DNA from: Shewanella schlegeliana
GTDB lineage: Bacteria > Pseudomonadota > Gammaproteobacteria > Enterobacterales > Shewanellaceae
NCBI RefSeq assembly: GCF_016765635.1
Contig: NZ_JAESVD010000007.1
Location: 196,212-260,211 of the forward strand
Direction of reading: 5' to 3'
DNA length: 64,000 nucleotides
This document shows, piece after piece, positions 1 through 8,010 of the stretch. A program made the position numbers and the translations under genes. Each line of letters opens with the position of its first letter. Position 1 is the stretch's first letter. The notes below the pieces were generated by a model, which saw nothing but the letters and a program-made list of their open reading frames with translations, made no database searches and had not been told where the DNA came from.

Positions 1-89
1 TAAACATAGAGTTAGACTTTGTCTAACAATTAGGACTTAACTCTGGCTCATGAGTTTTAGATTAGGAAAAATATGGCGCCTAGATGTGT

Positions 90-174
90 GGTAACGCCTA
101 GCTAATAAGCGACCAAAGTAGGTGAGCGAATTGCTCTTCAATCAGCATGACGGCTTTGATGTATCTAAAATTAG
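90..174 (-). repeat. attC-like element A (putative integron cassette recombination site)
   Basis: This 85-bp element begins on the plus strand with TAACGCC and can be aligned by eye with the element at 1079-1164 over its whole length, sharing blocks such as TAATAAG, GCATGAC and ATCT. It can fold into an imperfect hairpin: CAAAG pairs with CTTTG, and the tip GAGC-GAATT-GCTC (124-136) is a perfect inverted repeat. It lies at the 3' end of a minus-strand gene, overlapping its stop codon, as integron attC sites do. The core does not match the GTTRRRY consensus exactly, so it may be degenerate. Confidence 0.5.
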
Positions 175-605
175 TCACTTGTTAGCTGTGATTTGTCAAT
201 TGCATTAATTAAATTATCAGGATCATTAGTGCCTAAACTCAAAGTTGTTCCATCTTTAAGCTTTAGTTCGATGGCTGTTAAACCAGAAACGTTGTACAAC
301 CAACCAGTTGAAATTAAACGAATACCAAATCCGTAATACCATTTAGTCTTTATTTTTCTTACCGATGCTATCTCTGATAGCTCTAACGACTTTTGCCAAA
401 ACTTCGGACCAAAAAACCAATAGATTTTTGACCCATCAATTTTTATCGTCAAAGATGAGAAAAGAAGACCTATGACCCCAACAATTATAAATGCAAACCA
501 AATGGATTCCTCAGGTTTACTATATGAGGCAAATATCAATAGTCCAGATACTAAGCCCATAATTGTTAGCATTGTAGACCCTAGTTGTGTATTTTTATAA
601 AGCAC
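171..605 (-). CDS. Small two-pass membrane protein of unknown function (cassette-like gene)
   Basis: I do not recognise the family. From the chosen start the protein has about 144 residues, with two hydrophobic segments near the N-terminus separated by a short loop, followed by a soluble, beta-rich, basic C-terminal half. That layout recalls bacterial PH-like or DUF-type membrane proteins, but I cannot name one. No ATG start is available. A GTG at 605 is preceded at good distance by AAAGGGG, whereas the longer TTG start at 623 has no ribosome binding site. The gene sits between attC-like elements and points the same way as its two neighbours, so it is probably a mobile integron cassette gene. 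Confidence 0.55.
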   Translation of the reverse strand: MLYKNTQLGSTMLTIMGLVSGLLIFASYSKPEESIWFAFIIVGVIGLLFSSLTIKIDGSKIYWFFGPKFWQKSLELSEIASVRKIKTKWYYGFGIRLISTGWLYNVSGLTAIELKLKDGTTLSLGTNDPDNLINAIDKSQLTSD

Positions 606-619
606 ACTGAACCCCTTTC

Positions 620-690
620 GCAATTAACGCCCATTTAAGGGGCTGATAATAGTTTGCTAAGCAGCTTTAAATTCTTGCTAGCTGTACTTT
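620..690 (-). repeat. attC-like element B
   Basis: It starts on plus with TAACGCCCATTTAAGGGGCTG-like sequence; read on minus, its end (AGCCCCTTAAATGGGCGTTA) closely resembles the end of Vibrio-type attC repeats as I remember them. It abuts the stop of the cupin gene and precedes the next small gene. It is shorter than elements A and C and its inner part does not align with them, so it is a weaker case. Confidence 0.45.
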
Positions 691-1054
691 ACACCCAAAC
701 ATCATTTTTGGCTGTTAGCTCACTCTCTGAATCACCTGTATTAACAACACCTTTAGGTTCAACAATCATGATTTTACATTCACTGTTAGCAACAGGTTTA
801 TGTTCTACACCTTTAGGGATTACAAACATTTCTCCCGAATTTAGAGTAACGAGACCATCACGAAATTCTATATTAAGGATACCTTCCAAAACGATGAAGA
901 CTTCATCGGTATCAGGATGATCATGCCAAACAAATTCGCCTTCAACTTTTACTAATTTAAATTGATAGTCATTCATTTCTGCAACAACACGCGGAGACCA
1001 GTGTTCAGTAAATTTCGAAAACTTATCTTTAAAATTTATAGCATCAAACTTCAT
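689..1054 (-). CDS. Small cupin-domain protein (cassette-like gene)
   Basis: This is a single-domain cupin of 121 residues. The first cupin motif is visible as [10 protein letters not shown], giving probable metal ligands H44, H46 and E51; the second motif ends in PKGVEH with H85 as the fourth ligand. The fold is therefore a metal-binding beta-barrel, but the substrate cannot be inferred. The ATG is preceded by TATGGAGTC, a reasonable ribosome binding site. The gene is flanked on both sides by attC-like elements, and stand-alone cupins are common passengers of integron cassettes, so horizontal acquisition is likely. Confidence 0.75.
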   Translation of the reverse strand: MKFDAINFKDKFSKFTEHWSPRVVAEMNDYQFKLVKVEGEFVWHDHPDTDEVFIVLEGILNIEFRDGLVTLNSGEMFVIPKGVEHKPVANSECKIMIVEPKGVVNTGDSESELTAKNDVWV

Positions 1055-1078
1055 TTTGACTCCATATATTCATGTACT

Positions 1079-1164
1079 GCTAACGCCCCTTTAATAAGTG
1101 AACCATGTGCTGGCGGGCGATTTGCACAGCAAATGGCATGACAGCCTTGGTGAATCTGAATTTA
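1079..1164 (-). repeat. attC-like element C
   Basis: An 86-bp element alignable with that at 90-174. Its hairpin tip, ATTTGC-ACA-GCAAAT (1119-1133), occupies the position of GAGC-GAATT-GCTC in element A: the sequence differs but the pairing is kept, which argues for a selected fold. Outer arms ACCA...TGGT and GGC...GCC also pair. The 3' end of the next minus-strand reading frame runs through it. Confidence 0.5.
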
Positions 1165-1492
1165 GAGGCTTATTATCCCCCCGGTTGATAAAGGCAAAGC
1201 GTCCCGTTACACGCAGCCCTCTCTTTTTGTCACACCAAAACTTGTATAAGGGGTATATGCCAGCTGAGCCCAAAAGCGAAAAAAGGAATCCTAAAAAGCC
1301 ATACACTGCAGAGGAGAACAAAAACATTGATGACTCAACCTCTGTTGAGGTTGCTGCAGTAGTGACAACTAATTGCATTGCTACAGCTGAAGTAATAGCA
1401 ACCCCAAAGCCCCCCCATATTGCAACAGCCATAAAGGAATAGAAGTCCAATTGCATTCTTGCTTCTTGGCTGTATTGCTCACTAACTTCCAT
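1091..1492 (-). CDS. Small membrane protein of unknown function, C-terminus running through attC-like element
   Basis: About 133 residues from the ATG at 1492 (GGAG lies 11 bases upstream; a GTG at 1504 is the alternative). Two hydrophobic segments can be seen, roughly residues 20-45 and 55-80, followed by a short basic tail. The last ~25 residues are encoded inside attC-like element C and look like translated repeat rather than conserved protein, so the original stop may have been lost or the gene may end in the recombination site by nature. I do not recognise the family. Confidence 0.4.
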   Translation of the reverse strand: MEVSEQYSQEARMQLDFYSFMAVAIWGGFGVAITSAVAMQLVVTTAATSTEVESSMFLFSSAVYGFLGFLFSLLGSAGIYPLYKFWCDKKRGLRVTGRFAFINRGDNKPLNSDSPRLSCHLLCKSPASTWFTY

Positions 1493-1530
1493 TGTTAATC
1501 GCACTCCATTTATGGGGTATAACAGCTTAT
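1493..1530 (-). repeat. Partial attC-like end (element D)
   Basis: The stretch around CTCCATTTATGGGGT next to TAATCGC resembles the TAACGCCC...AAGGGG end of element B, with ATGGAG/CTCCAT-type pairing. It lies just upstream of the last cassette-like gene, where the preceding recombination site would be. Only the end is recognisable. Confidence 0.3.
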
Positions 1531-2315
1531 TTTATAGCAGCTCAATAATGTTCCGATTCAAATTAAACTTAGCAGCAACCATACCAAGCCAACCGACTGT
1601 TTAATATTGACAAGACTAAAAGGTTCAGACTAATTTCTTTAATATCGAATCGACAAACTTGAGCACCTTGATGTAGAGGTCTCTACAACCTTTTACTAGG
1701 CTCATAAATTAAATAAGTTATCAAAAAAGTAGACGTTTATCGAGCATAAAACACCCAATTCAGTCCTCTATATTCACGGGTTATTGGCTATCCGCTAGTG
1801 AGCTAACCTCTCTAGCTAACAAGTATCGAAGTATTTTTAGTTAGACATCAAACCACTATTCCCTGAATGCAGGCACCCGTTATCCAGTGTAGATACGGCT
1901 GAAACCGTCTAAAACATGGCTGCTCTATGACGTCTGTCCATGGGAAATGTCATTATGATGTAGGGAACATCATTGACCATGTGAACACGACATTCGGACA
2001 TCCTGTCCAGCACCCGCAGGAAGCGATTAATAACAATGAAACGACAAGTTCAAACTGGCTAATTGATAACACGCATTAAAAAATAAATGTAACCAGCCTT
2101 CATTCGAAAGCTAGGCTAACCTCTCCTTTTTTAAGATTTTGAAAAGGGATGCTTTTATTCCTACACTCATAAAAAGGTAACAAAGATCTGTTTTGAATAA
2201 CCCATAGAATCCATCTGAAAACTAATACAAGACTAATATAAAACAGACTTAAACCAGAGCGAAAACCAGAATGAAAACGTGATTCACCTCAACGGATTTA
2301 TCAACCAGGTATTTA
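1531..2315. other. Gene-free stretch with several small inverted repeats
   Basis: No convincing reading frame occurs here. Between about 1900 and 2040 the sequence holds closely packed inverted repeats: ATGATG/CATCAT (1955-1960 with 1968-1973) and GGACA-TCC-TGTCC (1996-2008). This could be a decayed repeat family or a structured RNA. No integrase gene or obvious attI is visible between the cassette-like genes and recN. Confidence 0.4.
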
Positions 2316-2353
2316 CTGTATAGATAAACAGTATATACTGTTCATCAATACAG
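2316..2353 (+). promoter_or_regulatory. Two tandem LexA (SOS) boxes upstream of recN
   Basis: CTGT-ATAGATAA-ACAG (2316-2331) and CTGT-TCATCAAT-ACAG (2338-2353) both match the CTGT-N8-ACAG LexA consensus exactly. They are 22 bp centre to centre, about two helical turns, so two dimers could bind the same face. A likely -10 hexamer TATACT (2332-2337) lies between them. The second box ends 22 bp before the recN start codon. Confidence 0.9.
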
Positions 2354-2375
2354 TGTTTTGATAAAGGACATCACT

Positions 2376-4037
2376 ATGCTTTGCCAACTCAGCATCAACA
2401 ACTTTGCTATTGTGCGTTTCTTAGAGCTCGACTTTAAAGCCGGCATGACCAGTATTACTGGTGAAACCGGAGCGGGTAAATCGATCGCTATCGATGCCCT
2501 CGGCCTATGTTTAGGTAACCGAGCCGACGCCAATACCATTAGACCTGGTGCCACTAAGGCCGAAGTAAGTGCCCGCTTTTTATTAGATGATACCCCAGCG
2601 GCAAAACGCTGGCTTGAAGATAACGACCTTGAGCTCGAGGATGAGTGTATCCTGCGCCGCACAATAAGCAGCGACGGCCGCTCACGTGCTTACATCAATG
2701 GCAACCCTGTGCCGTTGGCGCAGATAAAGTCCCTTGGGCAGCTGCTTATTGGTATTCATGGTCAACATGCTCACCACGCTATGCTAAAAAGTGAGCATCA
2801 ACTTACCCTATTAGATAGCTATGCTAACCATAAGATGTTACTCGACAGCGTTGCAGCCAGCTATCACAGGTGTAAAACCACAGAAAAAAAACTGCACCTG
2901 CTTGAGATGTCGCAGCAGGAACGCTTAGCCCGTAAACAACTGCTGCAATATCAAGTGGAAGAACTCAATGAATTCGCTATCAATGAAGGTGAATTTGAGT
3001 CAATTGAGACCGAGCATAAGAAGTTAGCTAACAGTACTGCATTAATTGAATTGTGCCGTAATCAGCTACATATTTTACAAGACAATGATGAGGGTAGCGT
3101 CGAGTCACTGCTTAACACCTCTATCAGTCAGGGGCAGGATCTCGAAAGTTACGATCCTGAGCTTGGTAGTGTACTTGCCATGCTCAATGATGCCCTGATC
3201 CAAGTGCAAGAGAGCAGCAGCGAAATTGAGCGTTATTTAGATGGTTTAGAGCTAGATCCTGAATATTTTGCACACCTAGAGCAGCGCCTGTCTAAGACAA
3301 TGCAGCTTGCTCGTAAGCATCAAGTGATGCCAAATGAGCTCTATACTCATCACCAGAGTTTGCTGGAGGAACTTGAAGACCTAGGCTCAGATGATGACAA
3401 GTTAGATGATATTCGTGAGCAGTTAAACGCTAATCGAGAGGCTTACCTGCAGCATGCTAAAAAGCTCAGCCAAAGCCGCGGTCGTTATGCTAAAGAGCTC
3501 GATAAGCAAGTCACTCAATCTATCCATGAGCTGAATATGCCTAAGGGTAAATTCACTATTGCGGTTAACTTCAACGAGTCGGTTATCACCCCTACTGGCT
3601 GTGACAATATAGAGTTCTTAGTCTCAACTAACCCAGGCCAACCTCTGCAACCAATAGCTAAGGTTGCATCAGGTGGTGAATTATCCCGTATTGGCTTAGG
3701 CATTCAAGTGATCACCGCCAAGAAGGTCTCGACACCGACGCTGATCTTCGATGAGGTGGACGTGGGGATCTCAGGCCCGACGGCGGCGGTTGTTGGCCGC
3801 ATGCTGCGTAGCCTTGGTGAGTCGACTCAAGTGTTTTGTGTGACGCACCTGCCGCAAGTAGCGGGTAACGGCCATCAACATATGTTCGTTAATAAGAGCA
3901 GTAAAGCGGGTCAGACCGAAACCTCAATGGTGGCGCTGGATAAAGAGCAACGTGTCGAGGAGTTAGCACGTCTTTTGGGCGGAGATACCATCACCAGCAA
4001 TACCTTGGCAAATGCTAAGGAACTGCTGCTCAGCTAA
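2376..4037 (+). CDS. recN: DNA repair protein RecN (SMC-like ATPase)
   Basis: RecN acts in recombinational repair of double-strand breaks, holding sister DNA in an SMC-like clamp. The N-terminus MLCQLSINNFAIV and the Walker A GETGAGKS (residues 29-36) are diagnostic; the Walker B region LIFDEVD lies near residues 456-462, after a long coiled-coil middle. The length of 553 residues matches the family. I chose ATG 2376, behind AAAGGA, rather than the TTG 18 bases upstream, because the start then aligns with E. coli RecN. Two LexA boxes sit just upstream, so it should be strongly SOS-induced. It is a single-gene unit followed by a terminator. Confidence 0.97.
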   Translation: MLCQLSINNFAIVRFLELDFKAGMTSITGETGAGKSIAIDALGLCLGNRADANTIRPGATKAEVSARFLLDDTPAAKRWLEDNDLELEDECILRRTISSDGRSRAYINGNPVPLAQIKSLGQLLIGIHGQHAHHAMLKSEHQLTLLDSYANHKMLLDSVAASYHRCKTTEKKLHLLEMSQQERLARKQLLQYQVEELNEFAINEGEFESIETEHKKLANSTALIELCRNQLHILQDNDEGSVESLLNTSISQGQDLESYDPELGSVLAMLNDALIQVQESSSEIERYLDGLELDPEYFAHLEQRLSKTMQLARKHQVMPNELYTHHQSLLEELEDLGSDDDKLDDIREQLNANREAYLQHAKKLSQSRGRYAKELDKQVTQSIHELNMPKGKFTIAVNFNESVITPTGCDNIEFLVSTNPGQPLQPIAKVASGGELSRIGLGIQVITAKKVSTPTLIFDEVDVGISGPTAAVVGRMLRSLGESTQVFCVTHLPQVAGNGHQHMFVNKSSKAGQTETSMVALDKEQRVEELARLLGGDTITSNTLANAKELLLS

Positions 4038-4060
4038 CGGTTCAGCTGCTACTAAAAACA

Positions 4061-4089
4061 AAAATGCAGAGCCTAGCTCTGCATTTTTT
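4061..4089. terminator. Bidirectional terminator between recN and pgpA
   Basis: ATGCAGAGC and GCTCTGCAT form a stem with a three-base loop, with A-rich sequence on the left and a T-run on the right, so it can serve recN on plus and pgpA on minus. Confidence 0.85.
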
Positions 4090-4108
4090 ATGATGCTAAC
4101 TGATGCAG

Positions 4109-4603
4109 TTAAGCAAAGTAATAGGCTAAACCCTGTAAGCAGAGCATGGCAAAAATACCAGCTAAGACATCGTCAATCATGATGCCGAAACCACCGTGGA
4201 CCTTGGCATCGAGCCAGCGAATAGGCCAAGGTTTTAAGATATCGAAAATACGAAACAGTAGAAAACCAATAGCTAACCATTGCCAACCCGCTGGGGCTGC
4301 TATCATGGTGATCAATAACCCGGCAATTTCATCCCAGACTATCGCGCCATGGTCATGCACGCCCATGTCTTTCGAGGCCTTGTCACAGATATAAAAACCT
4401 GCAAGCACACTAATAAAAGTCAGTGCCAGATACCAAGGCAGACTCAGAGGCGCCATCAGCAAAAAAACAGGGATTGCGGCTAATGTACCAAAGGTGCCCG
4501 GCGCTTTCGCCACTAGCCCTGAGCCAAAGCCCAAGGCAAGAAAGTGAATAGGATTCTTCAGTGATAGCTTTGCAAGCACTGGATCCTTAGAGAGTAAATT
4601 CAT
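4109..4603 (-). CDS. pgpA: Phosphatidylglycerophosphatase A
   Basis: This inner-membrane enzyme removes phosphate from phosphatidylglycerophosphate to give phosphatidylglycerol. The 164-residue protein shows the family blocks GFGSGL..APGTFGT near residue 26, VHDHGAIVWDE in the middle and KPWPIRWLD...HGGFGIMIDD near the end, with four hydrophobic segments. The start ATG at 4603 overlaps the thiL stop by one base (TGATG), so the two genes are translationally coupled; a TTG one codon upstream is also open. The thiL-pgpA order is the usual one in gammaproteobacteria. Confidence 0.95.
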   Translation of the reverse strand: MNLLSKDPVLAKLSLKNPIHFLALGFGSGLVAKAPGTFGTLAAIPVFLLMAPLSLPWYLALTFISVLAGFYICDKASKDMGVHDHGAIVWDEIAGLLITMIAAPAGWQWLAIGFLLFRIFDILKPWPIRWLDAKVHGGFGIMIDDVLAGIFAMLCLQGLAYYFA

Positions 4604-5562
4604 CAATTAAAGTGCTCAAAACCTAAATTTATCGGCTCAAATGGCTGATTGTCACTAAGCAGTTTTAGCTGCCCGCCAGTACATACCTGACCTATCTGAG
4701 TAAACTTAACGCCCGATTCGGCCAAGGCAATTTCTAACATACCTTTTTGCGCTTCGGGCACAGTAAATAGTAGCTCATAATCTTCACCACCAGTCAGTGC
4801 ATAACTGAGTGCCATCTCTGGCGAGACCGTGGCTTTAAGTGGCTCTGACAACGGCAGATTATCGACATTGATCACCGCACCGACATTTGAGGCTTTAAGC
4901 ACATGCTGAATATCAGACATGATGCCATCTGAAATATCGATGGCGCTTGAGGCAATATTTCGAAGCGATTGACCAGCCAGCACTCTTGGGGTCGGTCGAT
5001 AATGACGATTAATGAGATAGACGCTATCTTCAATACTCGCCTGCTGTTTATCGCGCAGTAGATCTAAACCTAACGCCGAGTCGCCTAAGGTGCCAGTGAC
5101 ATAGATCCAGTCACCATTTTTAGCGCCGCTACGAGTTAAGCCTTTATCGCTAGGTAGCTGACCATTAATGGTGATAGTAATTGAGCGCGGGCCGCGGGTA
5201 GTGTCGCCGCCCACAAGTGCCACGCCATAATACTCGGCAATATCAAACAGGCCGCTACTGAATTCGGCCAACCAAGTTTCATCGACCTCGGGCAGAGTTA
5301 GTGCCAAAGTCATCCATGCAGGCTCAGCGCCCATAGAAGCGAGATCGGATAGGTTAACCGCTAAAGATTTATAGCCAAGTTCTGCTGCGGGCATATCGGG
5401 GAAGAAGTGGACATTTTCCACTAAGGTGTCGCAAGAGATGGCAATCGATTTATTTTCGGCGGGTTGTACTATCGCACAATCATCGCCAATACCAACAGTC
5501 ACATCTTTGCGGGACTGGGCGCGCCCAGTAAAGAAGCTTTCGATTAATTGAAATTCTTTCAC
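4603..5562 (-). CDS. thiL: Thiamine-monophosphate kinase
   Basis: ThiL phosphorylates thiamine monophosphate to thiamine pyrophosphate, the active cofactor. Visible motifs are GIGDDCA near the N-terminus, GGDTTRGP in the middle, DISDGIMSDI and GGEDYELLFT, as expected for the PurM/ThiL-fold kinases. No ATG is present; GTG at 5562 (giving MKEFQLIE, which fits the family start) is preferred over a GTG at 5574, although neither has a strong ribosome binding site. A terminator separates it from upstream nusB, so it probably has its own promoter in the 5575-5700 gap. Confidence 0.93.
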   Translation of the reverse strand: MKEFQLIESFFTGRAQSRKDVTVGIGDDCAIVQPAENKSIAISCDTLVENVHFFPDMPAAELGYKSLAVNLSDLASMGAEPAWMTLALTLPEVDETWLAEFSSGLFDIAEYYGVALVGGDTTRGPRSITITINGQLPSDKGLTRSGAKNGDWIYVTGTLGDSALGLDLLRDKQQASIEDSVYLINRHYRPTPRVLAGQSLRNIASSAIDISDGIMSDIQHVLKASNVGAVINVDNLPLSEPLKATVSPEMALSYALTGGEDYELLFTVPEAQKGMLEIALAESGVKFTQIGQVCTGGQLKLLSDNQPFEPINLGFEHFN

Positions 5563-5708
5563 AATACCAATCACAAATAAGAGTAAGTATTCAGGGAGAG
5601 ATGAGATAAGTGTCGTTCAGGCCGTCACTCGAGCGAAAAAGGAAACCACAAGGTTTGCTCAAAGTAAGAATACGCGGACTGATCTTAGCTCCCTGTCGGA
5701 TATAACAA

Positions 5709-5732
5709 AAACGGCATCCGAAGATGCCGTTT
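5709..5732 (-). terminator. Terminator downstream of nusB
   Basis: AACGGCAT pairs with ATGCCGTT around a six-base loop; on minus it is followed by a T-run. It lies four bases past the nusB stop codon. Confidence 0.8.
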
Positions 5733-5735
5733 CTA

Positions 5736-6143
5736 CTACTTATTGCGTGCTACCAGCTTATCTAGAATGCCGTTAACAAACTTATGTCCATCTTCTGCGC
5801 CGAACGCTTTTGCAAGCTCGATAGCTTCGTTGATCGCTACCTTGTAAGGCACATCCTTACGGAATGTCAGTTCATAAGCTGCGATACGTACAATCGCTTT
5901 TTCAACTGGATCCACTTCATCGAGTGGACGAGTCACGAATGGAGCAATAAGCTCATCCAATTGACTCTTCTTTGTTGCAACGCCGCCTAATAGCTCACGA
6001 AAGTAAGCGATATCAACGCCAGCAACATCTTGTTCAGTTAGAAACTCATGCTCAACATCAGCAATATTGTTACCACTTAGCTGCCATGAGTAGATGGCCT
6101 GAACGGCTAAACGGCGGGCCTTACGGCGCTCTGAAGGCTTCAT
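5736..6143 (-). CDS. nusB: Transcription antitermination factor NusB
   Basis: NusB binds boxA RNA with NusE (ribosomal protein S10) and supports antitermination of rRNA operons. The 135-residue, all-helical protein begins [21 protein letters not shown], carrying the arginine-rich N-terminus and AVQAIYSWQ typical of the family, and contains [19 protein letters not shown] in the middle. It lies 14 bases after ribH on the same strand; the ribH-nusB pair is widely conserved and suggests one transcript. Confidence 0.96.
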   Translation of the reverse strand: MKPSERRKARRLAVQAIYSWQLSGNNIADVEHEFLTEQDVAGVDIAYFRELLGGVATKKSQLDELIAPFVTRPLDEVDPVEKAIVRIAAYELTFRKDVPYKVAINEAIELAKAFGAEDGHKFVNGILDKLVARNK

Positions 6144-6157
6144 TAAATTGTCCTAAA

Positions 6158-6634
6158 TTACAGCTGTTCTTCAAGTGCTTGCAGAACGTTAACCATCTCT
6201 AGCAGACCAAGTGCAGCTTCACCGCCCTTGTTACCCGCTTTAGTACCCGAACGCTCAATAGCTTGTTCAATGGTATCTGTGGTTAATACGCCGAATGAAA
6301 CTGGGATATCGAACTCAAGTGCAACCTGAGCCAAACCTTTATTACATTCACCTGCTACAAAATCGAAATGAGGTGTACCACCACGGATTACCGCACCTAG
6401 TGCGATGATTCCGTCAAATTTTCCGCTCGCCGCAACACGACGCGCAGCAAGTGGCAGTTCAACAGCGCCCGGGACTCTGACTACAGTGATGTTTTCATCT
6501 GCAACTTGGCCGAAACGCTTAAGAGTGTCTACCGCGCCATCGAGTAAACTATCAACAACAAAGCTGTTAAAACGTGAAACTACGATCGCAACTTTGGCGT
6601 TTTTCGATTCGATATTACCTTGAACTACGTTCAT
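6158..6634 (-). CDS. ribH: 6,7-dimethyl-8-ribityllumazine synthase (riboflavin synthase beta chain)
   Basis: RibH condenses 5-amino-6-ribitylamino-uracil with 3,4-dihydroxy-2-butanone 4-phosphate, the penultimate step of riboflavin synthesis, usually as a large icosahedral or pentameric assembly. The 158 residues match family length. Visible are VSRFNSF at the substrate site, [10 protein letters not shown], and [16 protein letters not shown] with the catalytic histidine. It lies between nusB and the ribBA-like gene on the same strand; about 245 bp separates it from that gene's start-side neighbour region, with no FMN riboswitch recognisable. Confidence 0.96.
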   Translation of the reverse strand: MNVVQGNIESKNAKVAIVVSRFNSFVVDSLLDGAVDTLKRFGQVADENITVVRVPGAVELPLAARRVAASGKFDGIIALGAVIRGGTPHFDFVAGECNKGLAQVALEFDIPVSFGVLTTDTIEQAIERSGTKAGNKGGEAALGLLEMVNVLQALEEQL

Positions 6635-6779
6635 TTATCTTACCTAAATTAGCTTAATTACCCAGCATAGGGACGGAAGAGGCGGTATGATACCACAGCA
6701 CTCCGCGCTGATCTCTATGCAATTAATAAGAAAAGTGTGAATTTAAGCCTCTGACTGACTATTAGCCAGAGGCCAGTAT

Positions 6780-7883
6780 TTATTCTGCTATATATTCAGT
6801 TACTTCAAGGCCAAAGCCTGAAAGCGAGTGATAACGCTTTGGTGAGCTAAGTAGTCGCATTGAAGTCACGCCTACGTCAGCCAAAATTTGTGAGCCTACG
6901 CCGACTTGACGTGACGTCCCCTGACGCTGCGCGGCAACCGGTGCACTGCCGTTATCTTCGGCTTCAAATGCCTTCACTTTAGCAAGAATGTCGCTGCTGT
7001 GTTCTTGATGACCCAGTAACACCAACACTCCGCCCTCTTCACCGATACGCTTCATCGCCTTCTCTAGCGGCCAGCTACGCTGCTGATCACGCTCTGAGTG
7101 TAATAAATCGTTGAAGGTATTTTGTAGGTGAACGCGTACTAAGCTGTTTTCAGTCACATCGCCTTTAACCAATACGTGATGCAGTTGGTTGTCGATAGTG
7201 TCGCGGTAAGTCAGCATTTCGAACTCACCAAAACGAGTTGGCAGTTTACATTTTGCTTCGCGAACGACGGTTGTCTCTTTAGTGTTACGGTATTCGATAA
7301 GGTCAGCAATCGTGCCCATCTTCAAACCGTGCTTCTCAGCGAAGATTTCAAGATCGGGACGACGCGCCATAGTGCCATCGTCATTAAGGATTTCAACGAT
7401 AACTGATGAAGGCTCGAAACCTGCAAGACGGGCTAAATCACAACCCGCTTCTGTGTGACCTGCGCGGATCAAAACGCCACCTTCCTGTGCCATCAAGGGG
7501 AAGATATGTCCTGGTTGAACGATATCCGATGGCTTAGCGTCTTTTGCTACCGCAGCCTTAACCGTTACGGCGCGATCTTGCGCCGAAATACCGGTTGTCA
7601 CGCCTTCAGCCGCTTCAATTGAAACAGTAAAGTTAGTCGAGAACTGCGCGTTGTTGTTGGTTACCATTAACGGCAAGTTAAGCTGCTGACAACGGGCCTT
7701 AGTCAAGGTTTGACAAATCAGGCCACGGCCAAATGTCGCCATGAAATTTACCGCTTCAGGCGTCACCATGTCGGCAGCCATGATTAGATCGCCTTCATTT
7801 TCTCTGTCTTCGTCATCCATCAAGATCACCATCTTACCTTGACGAATATCTTCGATGATCTCTTCTATACTATGTAACGCCAT
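6780..7883 (-). CDS. ribBA: 3,4-dihydroxy-2-butanone 4-phosphate synthase with degenerate GTP cyclohydrolase II domain (RibBX type)
   Basis: The N-terminal half (about residues 1-200) is an intact DHBP synthase, with [16 protein letters not shown] and [14 protein letters not shown], forming the four-carbon precursor of riboflavin from ribulose 5-phosphate. The C-terminal half aligns with GTP cyclohydrolase II but lacks its signature: where RVHSECLTGD and CDCG are expected it reads [10 protein letters not shown], and the three zinc-binding cysteines are missing. It is therefore probably monofunctional despite its bifunctional shape. I chose ATG 7883 ([10 protein letters not shown]), behind AGGTCTGGAA, over an upstream in-frame start at 7907. 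It is followed on the same strand by ribH. Confidence 0.92.
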   Translation of the reverse strand: MALHSIEEIIEDIRQGKMVILMDDEDRENEGDLIMAADMVTPEAVNFMATFGRGLICQTLTKARCQQLNLPLMVTNNNAQFSTNFTVSIEAAEGVTTGISAQDRAVTVKAAVAKDAKPSDIVQPGHIFPLMAQEGGVLIRAGHTEAGCDLARLAGFEPSSVIVEILNDDGTMARRPDLEIFAEKHGLKMGTIADLIEYRNTKETTVVREAKCKLPTRFGEFEMLTYRDTIDNQLHHVLVKGDVTENSLVRVHLQNTFNDLLHSERDQQRSWPLEKAMKRIGEEGGVLVLLGHQEHSSDILAKVKAFEAEDNGSAPVAAQRQGTSRQVGVGSQILADVGVTSMRLLSSPKRYHSLSGFGLEVTEYIAE

Positions 7884-8010
7884 TTCCAGACCTTTATTTT
7901 TTGTCACTGTATCGAGACTGAAGCCAGTTTATAGCCACACCTCTACTACAGAGAGTAAATGTAATGATTATTCTATTTTATTAAAGCAAATCTTACCGTT
8001 AAACCAGTCT

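Noticed and set aside
6635..6779. Possible small gene or regulatory RNA between ribH and the ribBA-like gene
   Set aside because: Only ordinary spacer sequence was seen; no hairpin with T-run and no open frame.
7884..8010. FMN riboswitch ahead of the riboflavin genes
   Set aside because: The gaps between the rib genes and upstream of ribD lack the conserved RFN blocks; nothing resembling them was seen.
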